DNA of 64,000 nt from Chlorobiota bacterium (GCA_013152085.1 JAADHC010000003.1:28539-92538); one strand, 5' to 3'. Positions 54,038 to 63,269 are shown, counted from the first letter of the stretch. The notes: generated by a model not told the origin, from the sequence alone. A program made the numbers and translations.

Positions 54038-54277
54038 ATGAATCAGATAAAGACACCGGATCATCCTGTAACCTGTGTGAAACGGAATTGCCGGACTAAA
54101 ACGCTGACTGCGGCGGATGTATTTCATAAAGGGTTAGCGAATTTTGCCGGCGCTGAACTTAACGGGCTTCTGCAGGGAAGGTTGAAACCCGTGATCGTCA
54201 TGTCCGGAAGTGAAAGTATTATCTCAAAGTTTTATTGCATTGCCTTGTCAGTATTTATAGCTGATCATTCGATATAA
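54038..54277 (+). CDS. small unrecognised ORF between ptb and buk
   Basis: A 79-codon ORF opens with ATG 12 bases after ptb and ends 10 bases before buk, so its spacing fits an operon gene. It contains AADVFHKGLANFAGAELNGL and then LKPVIVMSGSESIISKFY, which look protein-like and include three Cys. I do not know a family for it. It could also be degraded gene material. The absence of any other coding frame in this 262-base gap mildly supports it. Confidence 0.45.
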   Translation: MNQIKTPDHPVTCVKRNCRTKTLTAADVFHKGLANFAGAELNGLLQGRLKPVIVMSGSESIISKFYCIALSVFIADHSI

Positions 54278-54287
54278 CAGGAACAGG

Positions 54288-55373
54288 ATGCCGGAAATGG
54301 ACGTACATAGGATATTGGTGATCAATCCCGGTTCTACGTCAACAAAAATTGCCGTTTACAGGGAAACCCGCCCGCGACTGATTAAAACAATCCGTCATTC
54401 TGTAGAAGAATTATCCCGGTTCAGGAAAATAACCGATCAGTATATTTTCAGGAAGGAGATCATTATGAATGAACTCCGGAAAGCAGAAACCAAGATTGAT
54501 GAAATTACCGCGGTGATAGGCAGGGGGGGAATGCTGAAACCGATAGAATCCGGAGTCTATGTCGTTAACGAAGCCATGAAACGTGATCTGAAAATTGGTG
54601 TAATGGGAGAACACGCCAGTAACCTGGGAGGGCTGATTGCCGATGATATAGCAAAAATGATTCCCGGTGCACGCGCTTACATTGCCGATCCTGTTGTCGT
54701 GGATGAACTCCGGGATATTGCCCGTGTTGCAGGTCATCCTCTTTTTAAACGAAAATCAATATTTCATGCACTGAATCACAAGGCTATTGCACACCTCTAT
54801 GCCCAACATATTAACAGGCCATACGAAGACCTGAACCTGATCGTTGCACATCTGGGCGGCGGAATATCTGTGGGCGCTCATCAGAAAGGCCGTGTCGTAG
54901 ATGTGAATCAGGCTCTGGACGGCGAAGGACCGTTCGCTCCGGAACGTTCGGGAACACTTCCTGCTCACGACCTGGTCAGGCTTTGCTTTTCGGGTGAATA
55001 TTCCTATGATGAGATAAAGAAAATGATTGTGGGAAGAGGAGGGCTGATGGCCTATCTCAACACCAATGATGCCTATCGCATTGGACTAATGGCTGAAGAA
55101 GGGAACCGAAAAGCAGCATTTCTGCTCAATGCCATGGCTTATCAGGTCGGAAAAGAGATCGGTGCCCTGGGAGCTGTATTGAAAGGTGAAGTGGATGCTA
55201 TTTTGCTTACCGGTGGATTGGCCAATAATATGCAGGTGGTGGATTACATCAAGGCTATGGTTGCCCATATCGCACGGGTAAAGGTCTATCCGGGAGAGGA
55301 TGAAATGAAATCACTTGCCATGAATGCCCTGGCAGTATTGCGTGGCGAAAAGGAGTGCAAAACCTATCACTGA
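54288..55373 (+). CDS. buk: butyrate kinase
   Basis: A 361-residue ASKHA kinase. It has VINPGSTSTKIAVYR at the start, GRGGMLKPIESGVYVVNEAM, the active-site region ADPVVVDEL, HLGGGISVGAHQKGRVVD, the SGTLPAHDL segment and LLTGGLANN near the end. It makes ATP from butyryl phosphate (or branched-chain acyl phosphates). It is the last gene of the cluster and lies 10 bases after the small ORF. Confidence 0.93.
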   Translation: MPEMDVHRILVINPGSTSTKIAVYRETRPRLIKTIRHSVEELSRFRKITDQYIFRKEIIMNELRKAETKIDEITAVIGRGGMLKPIESGVYVVNEAMKRDLKIGVMGEHASNLGGLIADDIAKMIPGARAYIADPVVVDELRDIARVAGHPLFKRKSIFHALNHKAIAHLYAQHINRPYEDLNLIVAHLGGGISVGAHQKGRVVDVNQALDGEGPFAPERSGTLPAHDLVRLCFSGEYSYDEIKKMIVGRGGLMAYLNTNDAYRIGLMAEEGNRKAAFLLNAMAYQVGKEIGALGAVLKGEVDAILLTGGLANNMQVVDYIKAMVAHIARVKVYPGEDEMKSLAMNALAVLRGEKECKTYH

Positions 55374-55437
55374 TCTCCCGCCGGATGCTCATGACATCGG
55401 ATTTTTCCGGAGATCATCTATGTGTGTATTTGGTCTC

Positions 55438-56145
55438 TCAGGGCGCCGAAAGAGATAACGGGATCACTTTCCCATTCATAAACCGGTATGCAGTCATGCT
55501 GAAGTCACGAATATACCTGCCCATATCTTCCGCTGACACAGGTGTACGGTACCCGGGAAAGGTCTCTGTCAGCATCTCTGTTTGTACGGCGCCCAAAGCC
55601 AGGCAATTAAAACGTATTCCTTTTTCACGGTATTCAGTTGCCAGGCTTTCCGTCAGATTGGACAGGGCGGCTTTTGAGGCACTGTAAAGTGTTAATCCCG
55701 GGAAACGGATACTGCCCTGGAAACCGCCCATGCTCCCTATATTAACAACATGTCTGGTCTCCGATTTCTCAAGAAACGGAAGCAATGCCCGGATCAGCAA
55801 TGCCGGCGAAAAGAAATTCAGATTGAATACCTTTGTGTAATCCCGGTAATCAAGCTCTTCGAAAGGTTTATGTAACATCATCCCTGCATTGTTAATGAGT
55901 ATGTCAACCTGAGAAAAATGTTCCCGGATCCGGCCGGTAATTTTCCCGACAGATGCGATATTTTTTTCCAGATCAAAAGGCAAAGGGATCAGTTCCCGGT
56001 CGTTTTTAACATGCATTGCTGCAAATTCAGTAAGTTTTGCTTTGTTGCGGGCAATGATTCCAAGCCGCAAATGCGGGATGCCCAGGAAGGCACGGGCTGT
56101 TTCCAGACCTATTCCCCTGCTGGCTCCGGTTATGATCACATTCAT
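55438..56145 (-). CDS. SDR family short-chain dehydrogenase
   Basis: A 235-residue Rossmann oxidoreductase. It has IITGASRGIGLETARAF at the N-terminus, LINNAGMM, an active-site Ser in NIGSMGG and the YSASKAAL catalytic Tyr-Lys. The C-terminal substrate loop is short. The substrate is unknown. It is divergent from the barrel protein at 56209 and convergent with buk. Confidence 0.9.
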   Translation of the reverse strand: MNVIITGASRGIGLETARAFLGIPHLRLGIIARNKAKLTEFAAMHVKNDRELIPLPFDLEKNIASVGKITGRIREHFSQVDILINNAGMMLHKPFEELDYRDYTKVFNLNFFSPALLIRALLPFLEKSETRHVVNIGSMGGFQGSIRFPGLTLYSASKAALSNLTESLATEYREKGIRFNCLALGAVQTEMLTETFPGYRTPVSAEDMGRYIRDFSMTAYRFMNGKVIPLSLSAP

Positions 56146-56172
56146 ATTTGTATCATTTAATGGTATGTTTAC

Positions 56173-56180
56173 TAACTTTG
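56173..56180 (+). promoter_or_regulatory. -7 promoter element of barrel protein gene
   Basis: TAACTTTG is a perfect match, and GGAGG (56199-56203) is a good ribosome-binding site 5 bases before the ATG at 56209. Confidence 0.55.
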
Positions 56181-56208
56181 CAAGATATCAAAACTTGTGG
56201 AGGAAACC

Positions 56209-56877
56209 ATGATAAATACAGGATACATCCGTCTGTCAGCGATAGTAAAACACCTGGCAACGGTTCTGGTCATTTTCTTTCTGGCCGGTTCGTATATGTT
56301 AAATGCCCAAACTTTGACGGACAACGATTTGTCAAACAAATCCCCTAAAGACAAAATATCAGGAAAAAAGAGGGGAGACAGAACGGACAACCCGCAAAAG
56401 CGTTTTTTCTTTGGCGGAATGGTTGGCCTTCGTTTCGGAACCATAACCGATATACAATTGGCTCCTGTGGCCGGCTGCCGGCTGACACCCAGACTGGAGT
56501 TCGGTGTTGGATTCAAATACCAGTACTATAGCGAACGAAATCCGCTGTTTAAGTATAATACAAATATTTACGGACCCCGTGTCTTTACACGTTACCTGTT
56601 TCTGAAAAACTTTTCAAAAATCTTTCCGATAAAATATAATGGCGGTTTATTCTTTGATGCCGAATATGAGACCCTGAGTATGGAGAAAAAATATTTTGAC
56701 TTTCCTGCATTTAACCCTGAAGGCCGTTTCTGGCTTAAATCCTACCTTGTAGGGATCGGGCTCCGCCAACCGGTAGACCGTAACAGGGCCTTAAACCTGA
56801 TCCTGCTTTATAATCTGAATGATGTGCAATACACACCTTATTCAAATCCCATGTTCAGAATAGAATTCACTTTTTAA
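56209..56877 (+). CDS. outer-membrane beta-barrel protein, function unknown
   Basis: A 222-residue exported protein. The signal peptide (about residues 10-32, ending LNAQ) is followed by a short charged linker (NKSPKDKISGKKRGDRT). An eight-stranded-type barrel follows, with GMVGLRFGTITDIQLAPVAG and YYSERNPLFKYNTNIYGPRV. It ends in a Phe strand (FRIEFTF), the usual outer-membrane insertion signal. ATG 56209 is chosen over GTG 56197 because of the GGAGG spacing. I do not recognise the family; many Bacteroidota have similar small porin-like proteins. Confidence 0.8.
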   Translation: MINTGYIRLSAIVKHLATVLVIFFLAGSYMLNAQTLTDNDLSNKSPKDKISGKKRGDRTDNPQKRFFFGGMVGLRFGTITDIQLAPVAGCRLTPRLEFGVGFKYQYYSERNPLFKYNTNIYGPRVFTRYLFLKNFSKIFPIKYNGGLFFDAEYETLSMEKKYFDFPAFNPEGRFWLKSYLVGIGLRQPVDRNRALNLILLYNLNDVQYTPYSNPMFRIEFTF

Positions 56878-56940
56878 AAACGTAAAAAAATGATAGCAGC
56901 ACAAGGGGAAGAGATCGCTTTTAAATCAGGATATTAAAAA

Positions 56941-56972
56941 AACACTGTCCCTCCGGTCAGTGTTTTTTTTTA
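56941..56972. terminator. terminator after barrel protein gene
   Basis: AACACTG (56941-56947) pairs with CAGTGTT (56958-56964), followed by a T-run and preceded by an A-run, so it may act in both directions. Confidence 0.7.
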
Positions 56973-57010
56973 ATATACATTGTTTCTCTGACCTTTTTTT
57001 TTCAAATTTG

Positions 57011-57040
57011 GCTCTTTATTTAATCAAGAACTTAAAGAGC
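57011..57040 (+). promoter_or_regulatory. 8-bp inverted repeat directly before the symporter start
   Basis: GCTCTTTA (57011-57018) and TAAAGAGC (57033-57040) are perfect inverted arms with a 14-base spacer, ending one base before the ATG at 57042. It could be an operator or an mRNA hairpin covering the ribosome-binding region. Confidence 0.45.
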
Positions 57041-57041
57041 T

Positions 57042-58349
57042 ATGTGGAAAAAATTGCCGCTTATCTGGAAAATCCTTATCGGAATGGTGCTTGGAATGGT
57101 GTGGGGTATTGTTGCCGTAGCACTGGGGTGGGATAGTTTTACGATAAGATGGATCAAACCCTGGGGTACTATTTTTCTTAACATGCTGAAACTCGTGGCT
57201 GTTCCCCTGATCTTCGTATCCCTGGTTAGCGGAATTGCCAGTATTACAGATATTTCCAAGCTCTCCAGAATAGGCTGGAAAACCATTGTTCTTTATATAC
57301 TGACCACGTTATTTGCCATTACGGTAGGCCTGGTCCTCGTCAATATTGTTAAACCCGGGAATACATTCCCCGAAGAAAAAAAAATCGAGATACAGCAAAA
57401 ATTTTCACATTCGGTAACTGCAAAGCAGAAAACCGCCGAAGAACAAATGAGCCGTTCTCCACTCCAGTTTGTCGTGGATATGGTTCCCGAGAATGTTGTT
57501 CAGGCAGCTTCGGACAACTCAAAAATGCTACAGGTAATATTCTTTGCTATTGTGTTTGGCATCGCCATTGTTCTGTTACCCTCCAAGAACGTTGCCACGG
57601 TAAAGAGTTTTATTGACGGGCTCAATGATATCATCCTGAAGATTATTGATTTTTTTATGGGATTCGCCCCATATGGTGTTTTTGCCCTTCTGGCAGCTCT
57701 TGTCGTGGATTTTAGCGGCGATATCGCGCTTTTTAAAGCGCTGGGCCTCTATTTTATCACTGTGGTAGCAGGACTCTTCCTCCTGATTTTATTCTTTTAT
57801 CCTACCTTGATGGCATTGTTTGCCGGGGTTAGTCCGTTAAAATTTCTGAAAGCCATATTACCTACGCAATTGGTTGCCTTCTCCACCAGTTCCAGTGCAG
57901 CAACTTTGCCGGTTACAAAAAGACAGGTTGAGAATGAATTGTATGTTCAGTCGGAAATTTCAAACTTTGTCCTGCCTATCGGAGTTACCATCAATATGGA
58001 CGGCACAAGCTGTTACCAGGCCATTGCCGCCATTTTTATCGCGGAAGTATTTGGTATTGACCTGACATTTGGCCAGATACTTATCATCCTGCTTACAGCC
58101 CTGCTCGCATCTATCGGGTCACCCGGAGTACCGGGTGGGAGTATCGTTATGCTGATCATCGTTCTTACATCCGTAGGACTACCTGTAGAAGGTCTGGCCC
58201 TTATCCTGGGCGTTGACAGGCCGCTGGATATGCTTCGCACGGCAGTGAACGTGACAGGCGACTCTACGGTGGCTTCACTGGTGGCAAAAAGTGAGGGAGC
58301 TATGCGGTATCCGTGGAAAAAAAATAATAAAGCACGAAAGAAATCCTGA
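57042..58349 (+). CDS. dicarboxylate/amino acid:cation symporter (DAACS, GltP-like)
   Basis: A 435-residue secondary transporter with eight transmembrane segments plus two re-entrant loops. The first loop motif is STSSSAATLPVTKRQVE. The signature FVLPIGVTINMDGTSCYQA covers the cation and substrate site on helix 7. GSPGVPGGSIVML is the second re-entrant loop, and GVDRPLDMLRTAVNVTGDS completes the substrate site, where the Arg and Asp are those of dicarboxylic amino acid carriers. It imports glutamate, aspartate or C4-dicarboxylates with H+ or Na+. Confidence 0.93.
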   Translation: MWKKLPLIWKILIGMVLGMVWGIVAVALGWDSFTIRWIKPWGTIFLNMLKLVAVPLIFVSLVSGIASITDISKLSRIGWKTIVLYILTTLFAITVGLVLVNIVKPGNTFPEEKKIEIQQKFSHSVTAKQKTAEEQMSRSPLQFVVDMVPENVVQAASDNSKMLQVIFFAIVFGIAIVLLPSKNVATVKSFIDGLNDIILKIIDFFMGFAPYGVFALLAALVVDFSGDIALFKALGLYFITVVAGLFLLILFFYPTLMALFAGVSPLKFLKAILPTQLVAFSTSSSAATLPVTKRQVENELYVQSEISNFVLPIGVTINMDGTSCYQAIAAIFIAEVFGIDLTFGQILIILLTALLASIGSPGVPGGSIVMLIIVLTSVGLPVEGLALILGVDRPLDMLRTAVNVTGDSTVASLVAKSEGAMRYPWKKNNKARKKS

Positions 58350-58553
58350 TCCCTGACTAACCTTTTTGAGGGGTTTTTGTTGTGCCCGACAGGATTTTAT
58401 TTCTGCGTTAAAAAATATATATTAATAAGTGTAATTTTCTCGGGGGATAACGCAACCTTCTTACCGTTTTAATCGTCTAATTATAAAAGAGCTACACAAA
58501 ATGCTCCGTGTAACTTTTATATTTTATTTTTTAACCGTTTAAACCCATGTGAG

Positions 58554-58772
58554 ATGAAGATTTTATTCCGCAAAAGTGCAAAATCAAAAAAACATTCTAC
58601 CAAGGATGTTATTATCGACTACCTGCGGAGTCACGGCAATTCTTCTTTGGGTGAAATTGTAATGAATTTATCCCTGTCATACACCGAAGGGTTAAATAAC
58701 ATCCTCGAATTAAAACAGGATGGCGTCATTGAGAATCAATCACCTTTTAAGTACCGCCTTGCCGGCTCCTGA
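58554..58772 (+). CDS. small winged-helix-like protein
   Basis: A 72-residue basic protein. After a Lys-rich start, residues about 16-72 form a likely winged helix: TKDVIIDYLRSHGNSSLGEI (helix 1-2), LSLSYTEGLNNILELKQDGV (recognition helix) and a strand pair with KYRLAGS. The layout resembles small DNA-binding regulators. The ATG at 58554 is consistent with the 204-base gap upstream. I do not know a named family. A GAAA-loop terminator lies 63 bases after the stop. Confidence 0.6.
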   Translation: MKILFRKSAKSKKHSTKDVIIDYLRSHGNSSLGEIVMNLSLSYTEGLNNILELKQDGVIENQSPFKYRLAGS

Positions 58773-58834
58773 TGTAAACCTGTCGGGTTATTCACCCAGT
58801 GTGTTCCGGACGAAACCGGACAGGAAAAAAAGAG

Positions 58835-58857
58835 TGACCGAAAGGTCATTTTTTTTT
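58835..58857 (+). terminator. GAAA-loop terminator
   Basis: TGACC (58835-58839), tetraloop GAAA and GGTCA (58844-58848) are followed by a run of nine T. Confidence 0.75.
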
Positions 58858-59112
58858 GAATCCTGCTAAAATATTGGCTTTATCAGTCTCGCAGGCTTGT
58901 TTTTCCATAACCCGCGACGGGATAAGCAGGTATAAATAATAAATAATCAAAGTTTTTGAGCTGTTACAAACGTGGTGAAACAGGCATTTTCCGGATCCAT
59001 GGGATTTGGTTAAAAGGCGTGGGCTTTTCACGTTTATCATTACCCCCTGATAATTATTTTTCGGTAATTCATTTTTATTATCTTCGAGGCCAAATAATCA
59101 AGCGTTGATGAT
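58858..59112. other. gene-free interval before the symporter gene
   Basis: No gene is supported. A -7 variant TATCTTCG lies at 59079-59086, 27 bases before the sodium:solute symporter. The rest has no motif I can name. Confidence 0.5.
59079..59086 (+). promoter_or_regulatory. -7 promoter element of SSS transporter gene
   Basis: TATCTTCG is the same variant as at 14536. Confidence 0.45.
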
Positions 59113-60909
59113 ATGGCACACATTGCAGGAATAGACTGGATCATTATTATTGTTTATTTGATTATCAGCCTGGGTATTGGCTTTTTAATGTCGAAAAAGG
59201 CCGGAAAAAGTACCAGCTCTTTCTTTTTAAGCGGAAGAAATCTTCCCTGGTACATTGCAGGTACCAGCATGGTTGCAACCACTTTTGCGGCAGATACCCC
59301 GTTGGCCGTTACCGAACTGGTGGCAAAGAATGGTATTGCCGGGAACTGGTTATGGTGGAATATGGTTTTCGGTGGAATTCTGACTGTTTTCTTCTTTTCC
59401 CGCTTATGGCGACGTGCAGGGATCATTACGGATACTGAGTTTGTGGATATCCGCTATTCCGGCTGGCCAGCCAGATTTCTCCGTGGTTTCAGGGCAATAT
59501 ATATAGGAATCTTTATGAATGTCATTGTTATTGCCTGGGTGAATCTTGCAATGGTAAAGATACTTACCGTAATGTTCCCGGATGTAACTTTTTTCGGATT
59601 GAAAGAAATTTCATTCCTGGGTTTCCACTTTTCGGCACAGTTGATGTATGTTTTCCTTATAATGCTTTTTGTGGCAACCTATTCTTCCCTGGCCGGTCTG
59701 ATGGGATCGGCATTAACAGACACTTTCCAGTTTTTTATCGCCATTACCGGGACCATCATCCTGGCTGTTGTTGCGGTTCGTGCTCCCGAGATTGGCGGTA
59801 TCGCCGGTCTTAAAGAAAAACTCCCGGACTGGGCTTTTAGATTTGCACCGGAATTGGGTCATGCAGGAGCTGCAGGAGCAGTGGGAGGTGCCATGAAAAT
59901 GACGGTTCTCGCATTTTTTACTTATGTCGGGGTTCAATGGTGGTCGAGCTGGTATCCCGGTGCCGAACCGGGTGGTGGCGGTTATGTCGCCCAGAGAATG
60001 ATGTCAGCAAAAGATGAAAAAAATTCGCTGCTGGCAACCCTTTGGTTTCAGGTTGCCCATTTTGCCGTTCGTCCCTGGCCATGGATCCTCGTCGGCCTGG
60101 TAGCTTTGGTTATCTATCCTGATCTTCCCCCGGATCAGAAAGGAAACGGATATGTAATGATTATCCGCGATATGCTTCCGGCCGGATTGCTGGGCCTGTT
60201 GCTGGCTGCATTCCTGGCTGCATATATGTCTACCATTGCTTCTCAAACCAATTGGGGTACCTCTTATATCATTAATGACCTTTTCAGACCTTTTATTAAA
60301 AAAGGCGGTGATGAAAAATATTATGTGAAAATTGCCAGAATCACCACTTTCCTGCTGATTATTTTCTCACTTTTTATTACCTCGAAAATTGACCGGATCA
60401 GTGATGCCTGGATCTTTATATTAAATGCCAGTGCAGGCGTCGGACTTGTCCTGATTTTTCGCTGGTTCTGGTGGCGTATCAATGCCTGGTCCGAAATTAC
60501 AGCCATTATCGCCCCTTTCTTTATCCTGCCTTTTATTTATAACAAAGTCGAATTTCCCTATACACTGCTTATTATTGTTGGATGGACGACAATCTGGTGG
60601 TTAATGGTTACTTTCCTTACCAAACCGGAATCAGATGAAACATTACGAAGTTTCTATAAGAAGGTACATCCCGGCGGAGCAGGATGGCGAAGAATCGCTG
60701 TTCAAATGCCTGAAGTACAAGGTGATTCGGGATTCAAATATCTTTTCCTGAATTGGTTCCTGGGACTGATGCTCGTACTGTTCAGCCTTTTTGGTACCGG
60801 TAAAATCATTTTCGGCGATTACCTTACAGGAGGTGTCTATTTTGTTATTGCCATTCTGTCCGGTTATATTATCTCACGTAACTTCGATAAACTGAAGTGG
60901 GCTGAATAA
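59113..60909 (+). CDS. sodium:solute symporter (SSS family)
   Basis: A 598-residue transporter with about 13-15 transmembrane segments. It starts with DWIIIIVYLIISLGIGF, has GRNLPWYIAGTSMVATTFAA (the first discontinuous helix), and YSSLAGLMGSALTDTFQFF, the SSS signature region with the Na+ site Ser and Thr. AAFLAAYMSTIASQTNWGTS contains the second Na+-site motif in TM8-9 terms. This subgroup, common in Bacteroidota, is uncharacterised, so its substrate (sugar, amino acid or nucleoside) is unknown. Its gene stands before rel, with 62 bases between. Confidence 0.9.
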   Translation: MAHIAGIDWIIIIVYLIISLGIGFLMSKKAGKSTSSFFLSGRNLPWYIAGTSMVATTFAADTPLAVTELVAKNGIAGNWLWWNMVFGGILTVFFFSRLWRRAGIITDTEFVDIRYSGWPARFLRGFRAIYIGIFMNVIVIAWVNLAMVKILTVMFPDVTFFGLKEISFLGFHFSAQLMYVFLIMLFVATYSSLAGLMGSALTDTFQFFIAITGTIILAVVAVRAPEIGGIAGLKEKLPDWAFRFAPELGHAGAAGAVGGAMKMTVLAFFTYVGVQWWSSWYPGAEPGGGGYVAQRMMSAKDEKNSLLATLWFQVAHFAVRPWPWILVGLVALVIYPDLPPDQKGNGYVMIIRDMLPAGLLGLLLAAFLAAYMSTIASQTNWGTSYIINDLFRPFIKKGGDEKYYVKIARITTFLLIIFSLFITSKIDRISDAWIFILNASAGVGLVLIFRWFWWRINAWSEITAIIAPFFILPFIYNKVEFPYTLLIIVGWTTIWWLMVTFLTKPESDETLRSFYKKVHPGGAGWRRIAVQMPEVQGDSGFKYLFLNWFLGLMLVLFSLFGTGKIIFGDYLTGGVYFVIAILSGYIISRNFDKLKWAE

Positions 60910-60971
60910 CTGATGATTTTTTCTTCGGCGGATTATTCACATCTTTGCAGGGAAAATGAAAGAATTGTTGC

Positions 60972-63188
60972 ATGTCGGTAAGACACACCGCCACAGACGA
61001 ATTAAACCGGCAGGTCAAAAACAAATATAGAAGTTTTCTCCACCTGCTACGTACCTATTACAACGAGGTTGACCAGAAGAAGGTTCGCCGGGCCTTGCGT
61101 AATGTAATGGCCAATTCCGGGGAAATCTCCGGGCAAACAGGTGAACCGTATATTTTTCATGCGCTGAATGTTTCCCGTATTGTAATCGAGCAAATTGGCC
61201 TTGGACCAACATCAGCTATAGCTGCCGTTTATCATGATCTGACGGAAACCGGATCGATTAAAGACGAATGGCTGAAACAGGATGGTGCATCACAGGTAAT
61301 GGAGTTACTTGAAGGTCTGGGAAAAATTTCCGGAATTAAGATAACGAGGGTAGCTGATGCATCTGAGAATTTCCGCCGTTTAATCCTGAACCTTGCCGGT
61401 GATGTCAGGGTAGTTCTCATCAGGCTTGCCGAGCAACTGGAACTTATGCGGCATCTCGATTTTCAAAAACCTGAAGACCAGGTTGCCATGGCTACGGATT
61501 CTTATTATCTCTACGCTCCACTGGCACACCGTCTTGGATTATACAATATCAAATCCGAACTGGAGGATCTCTCTTTGAAATACCTGGAGCCGGATGTTTA
61601 CCGGGATTTACAGAAAAAAATATCAGAAACAAAAAGAAAACGTAACCGGTATATCCGTGAATTTATTGATCCCCTGAAAGAAAAGCTGACAGCTGACGGG
61701 TTCCGTTATCAAATTAAAAGCCGGCTGAAGTCTGTCCATTCGATCTGGGAAAAAATTCAGGTCCAGGGCATCAGTTTCGAAGAGATATATGATCTGTTTG
61801 CCGTCCGCATCATTATTGAAAGCCCGCCGGAAAAAGAGAAAGAAAATTGTTGGCGGGTTTACAGTATTGTTACGGATGTATATATGCCCAATCCAAGCAG
61901 ATTGCGCGACTGGATATCCATTCCCAAGTCAAATGGATATGAATCACTCCATACGACTGTCGTGGGTCCGGGAGGCCACTGGGTGGAAGTGCAGATACGA
62001 ACCAAGCGGATGGATGAAATTGCCGAACAGGGTTTCGCTGCCCACTGGAAATATAAAGGAGGGAGGGAAGACGAAGGCCTGGATCAGTGGTTGAAAAATG
62101 TGCGGGAAATTCTGGAAGATACCGATGCTGCCTCCGATGATGTTATTGATCAGGTGAAGCTGAATTTGTATTCGAACGAGATCTTTGTCTTTACACCCAG
62201 GGGGGATGTGATCCGTCTCCCTGAAAATGCCACACTGCTTGATTTTGCCTTTGCCATTCATTCTGATGTAGGCTTGCGTTGTACCGGCGGCAGGGTGAAT
62301 GATAAGGCTGTCCCGTTGCATCATCGTCTCCAAACCGGTGACCGCGTCGAAGTAACCACCGCAAAGAATCAAAAACCTGCAACAGGATGGTTGCGGTATG
62401 TGGTTACTTCCAAGGCTAAATCCAAAATAAAACAATCCCTTGACGAAGAAAAAACAAAAGCCGCCCGCGAAGGCCGTGAATTGCTGATGCGTCGGATCAG
62501 AAACTGGAAAATTCCTTTTTCCGATGAAAGCCTGAAAAAGATTATGCGACATTTTAAGCTCAAAGCGGCTAAGGATCTTTATGCACTGGTCTTTGACGGG
62601 AAAATCGATCCCCTTGAGATCAAGGAAATCCTGACCAATAAACCGGAAGACCTTAAGGAACGTACCGGGCCCGTTGAAGGGAAAAAACTGTTTTCCCTTG
62701 AGGAGATTGCCCGTAACGAGGATTTTCTGATCATTGATAAGAAAATGAAAAGTGTGGATTACAAACTGGCCCGTTGTTGTAATCCCATCTTTGGAGACCC
62801 TGTCTTCGGTTTTGTGACCATCCGCGAAGGCATAAAAATACACCGTAAAGATTGTCCCAACGCCAAATCACTGATGTCACGCTACCCTTACCGGATTGTC
62901 CCGGCAAAATGGACAGATATCCGCGGTAATCTTTCTTTCGAAGCAGCTATACGGGTTTCAGGTGAAGATGACATGGGTATCGTGAACAGAATTACCGAAC
63001 TGATTTCAAACGATCTGCGCGTAAACATGCGATCGATCCGCTTTCAGACCGGGAAAGGCGTATATGAGGGGGTCATTAAACTTTTTGTCACCAATGCAAA
63101 CCATCTCGAAATTATCATCCGGAAGATTCGGAAAATAAAAGGGGTACACAAAGTCAGCCGTTTTTACGACCTGGGAGACGGGGAATAA
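60972..63188 (+). CDS. RelA/SpoT homologue, synthetase with probably inactive hydrolase
   Basis: A 738-residue long RSH protein. The N-terminal HD domain keeps His63 and His88-Asp89, but the HDxxED motif reads HDLTET (Thr93), and the second metal Asp position reads Glu154 (RLAEQLELM). The guanine-binding R-K-S-G-E-P-Y region reads GQTGEPY. The synthetase domain is intact: DWISIPKSNGYESLHT and VEVQIRT near residues 325-350. TGS (about 400-460) and ACT (about 665-735) domains follow. It should make (p)ppGpp and depend on another enzyme for degradation. The promoter -7 candidate is CATCTTTG at 60940. Confidence 0.9.
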   Translation: MSVRHTATDELNRQVKNKYRSFLHLLRTYYNEVDQKKVRRALRNVMANSGEISGQTGEPYIFHALNVSRIVIEQIGLGPTSAIAAVYHDLTETGSIKDEWLKQDGASQVMELLEGLGKISGIKITRVADASENFRRLILNLAGDVRVVLIRLAEQLELMRHLDFQKPEDQVAMATDSYYLYAPLAHRLGLYNIKSELEDLSLKYLEPDVYRDLQKKISETKRKRNRYIREFIDPLKEKLTADGFRYQIKSRLKSVHSIWEKIQVQGISFEEIYDLFAVRIIIESPPEKEKENCWRVYSIVTDVYMPNPSRLRDWISIPKSNGYESLHTTVVGPGGHWVEVQIRTKRMDEIAEQGFAAHWKYKGGREDEGLDQWLKNVREILEDTDAASDDVIDQVKLNLYSNEIFVFTPRGDVIRLPENATLLDFAFAIHSDVGLRCTGGRVNDKAVPLHHRLQTGDRVEVTTAKNQKPATGWLRYVVTSKAKSKIKQSLDEEKTKAAREGRELLMRRIRNWKIPFSDESLKKIMRHFKLKAAKDLYALVFDGKIDPLEIKEILTNKPEDLKERTGPVEGKKLFSLEEIARNEDFLIIDKKMKSVDYKLARCCNPIFGDPVFGFVTIREGIKIHRKDCPNAKSLMSRYPYRIVPAKWTDIRGNLSFEAAIRVSGEDDMGIVNRITELISNDLRVNMRSIRFQTGKGVYEGVIKLFVTNANHLEIIIRKIRKIKGVHKVSRFYDLGDGE

Positions 63189-63269
63189 ATCACGGAAAGA
63201 AAAATGATACAGCCGGGAAATTGACGGTAAGGTGTATGAATTTTCCGTTAAGTATATTACTGTTGAAAA

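Noticed and set aside
56889..56936. 15-codon ORF (MIAAQGEEIAFKSGY) before the terminator
   Set aside because: Too short to support and directly in front of a terminator; no ribosome-binding site.
61944..62843. 299-codon minus-strand ORF inside rel
   Set aside because: Antisense shadow of the conserved synthetase and TGS domains.
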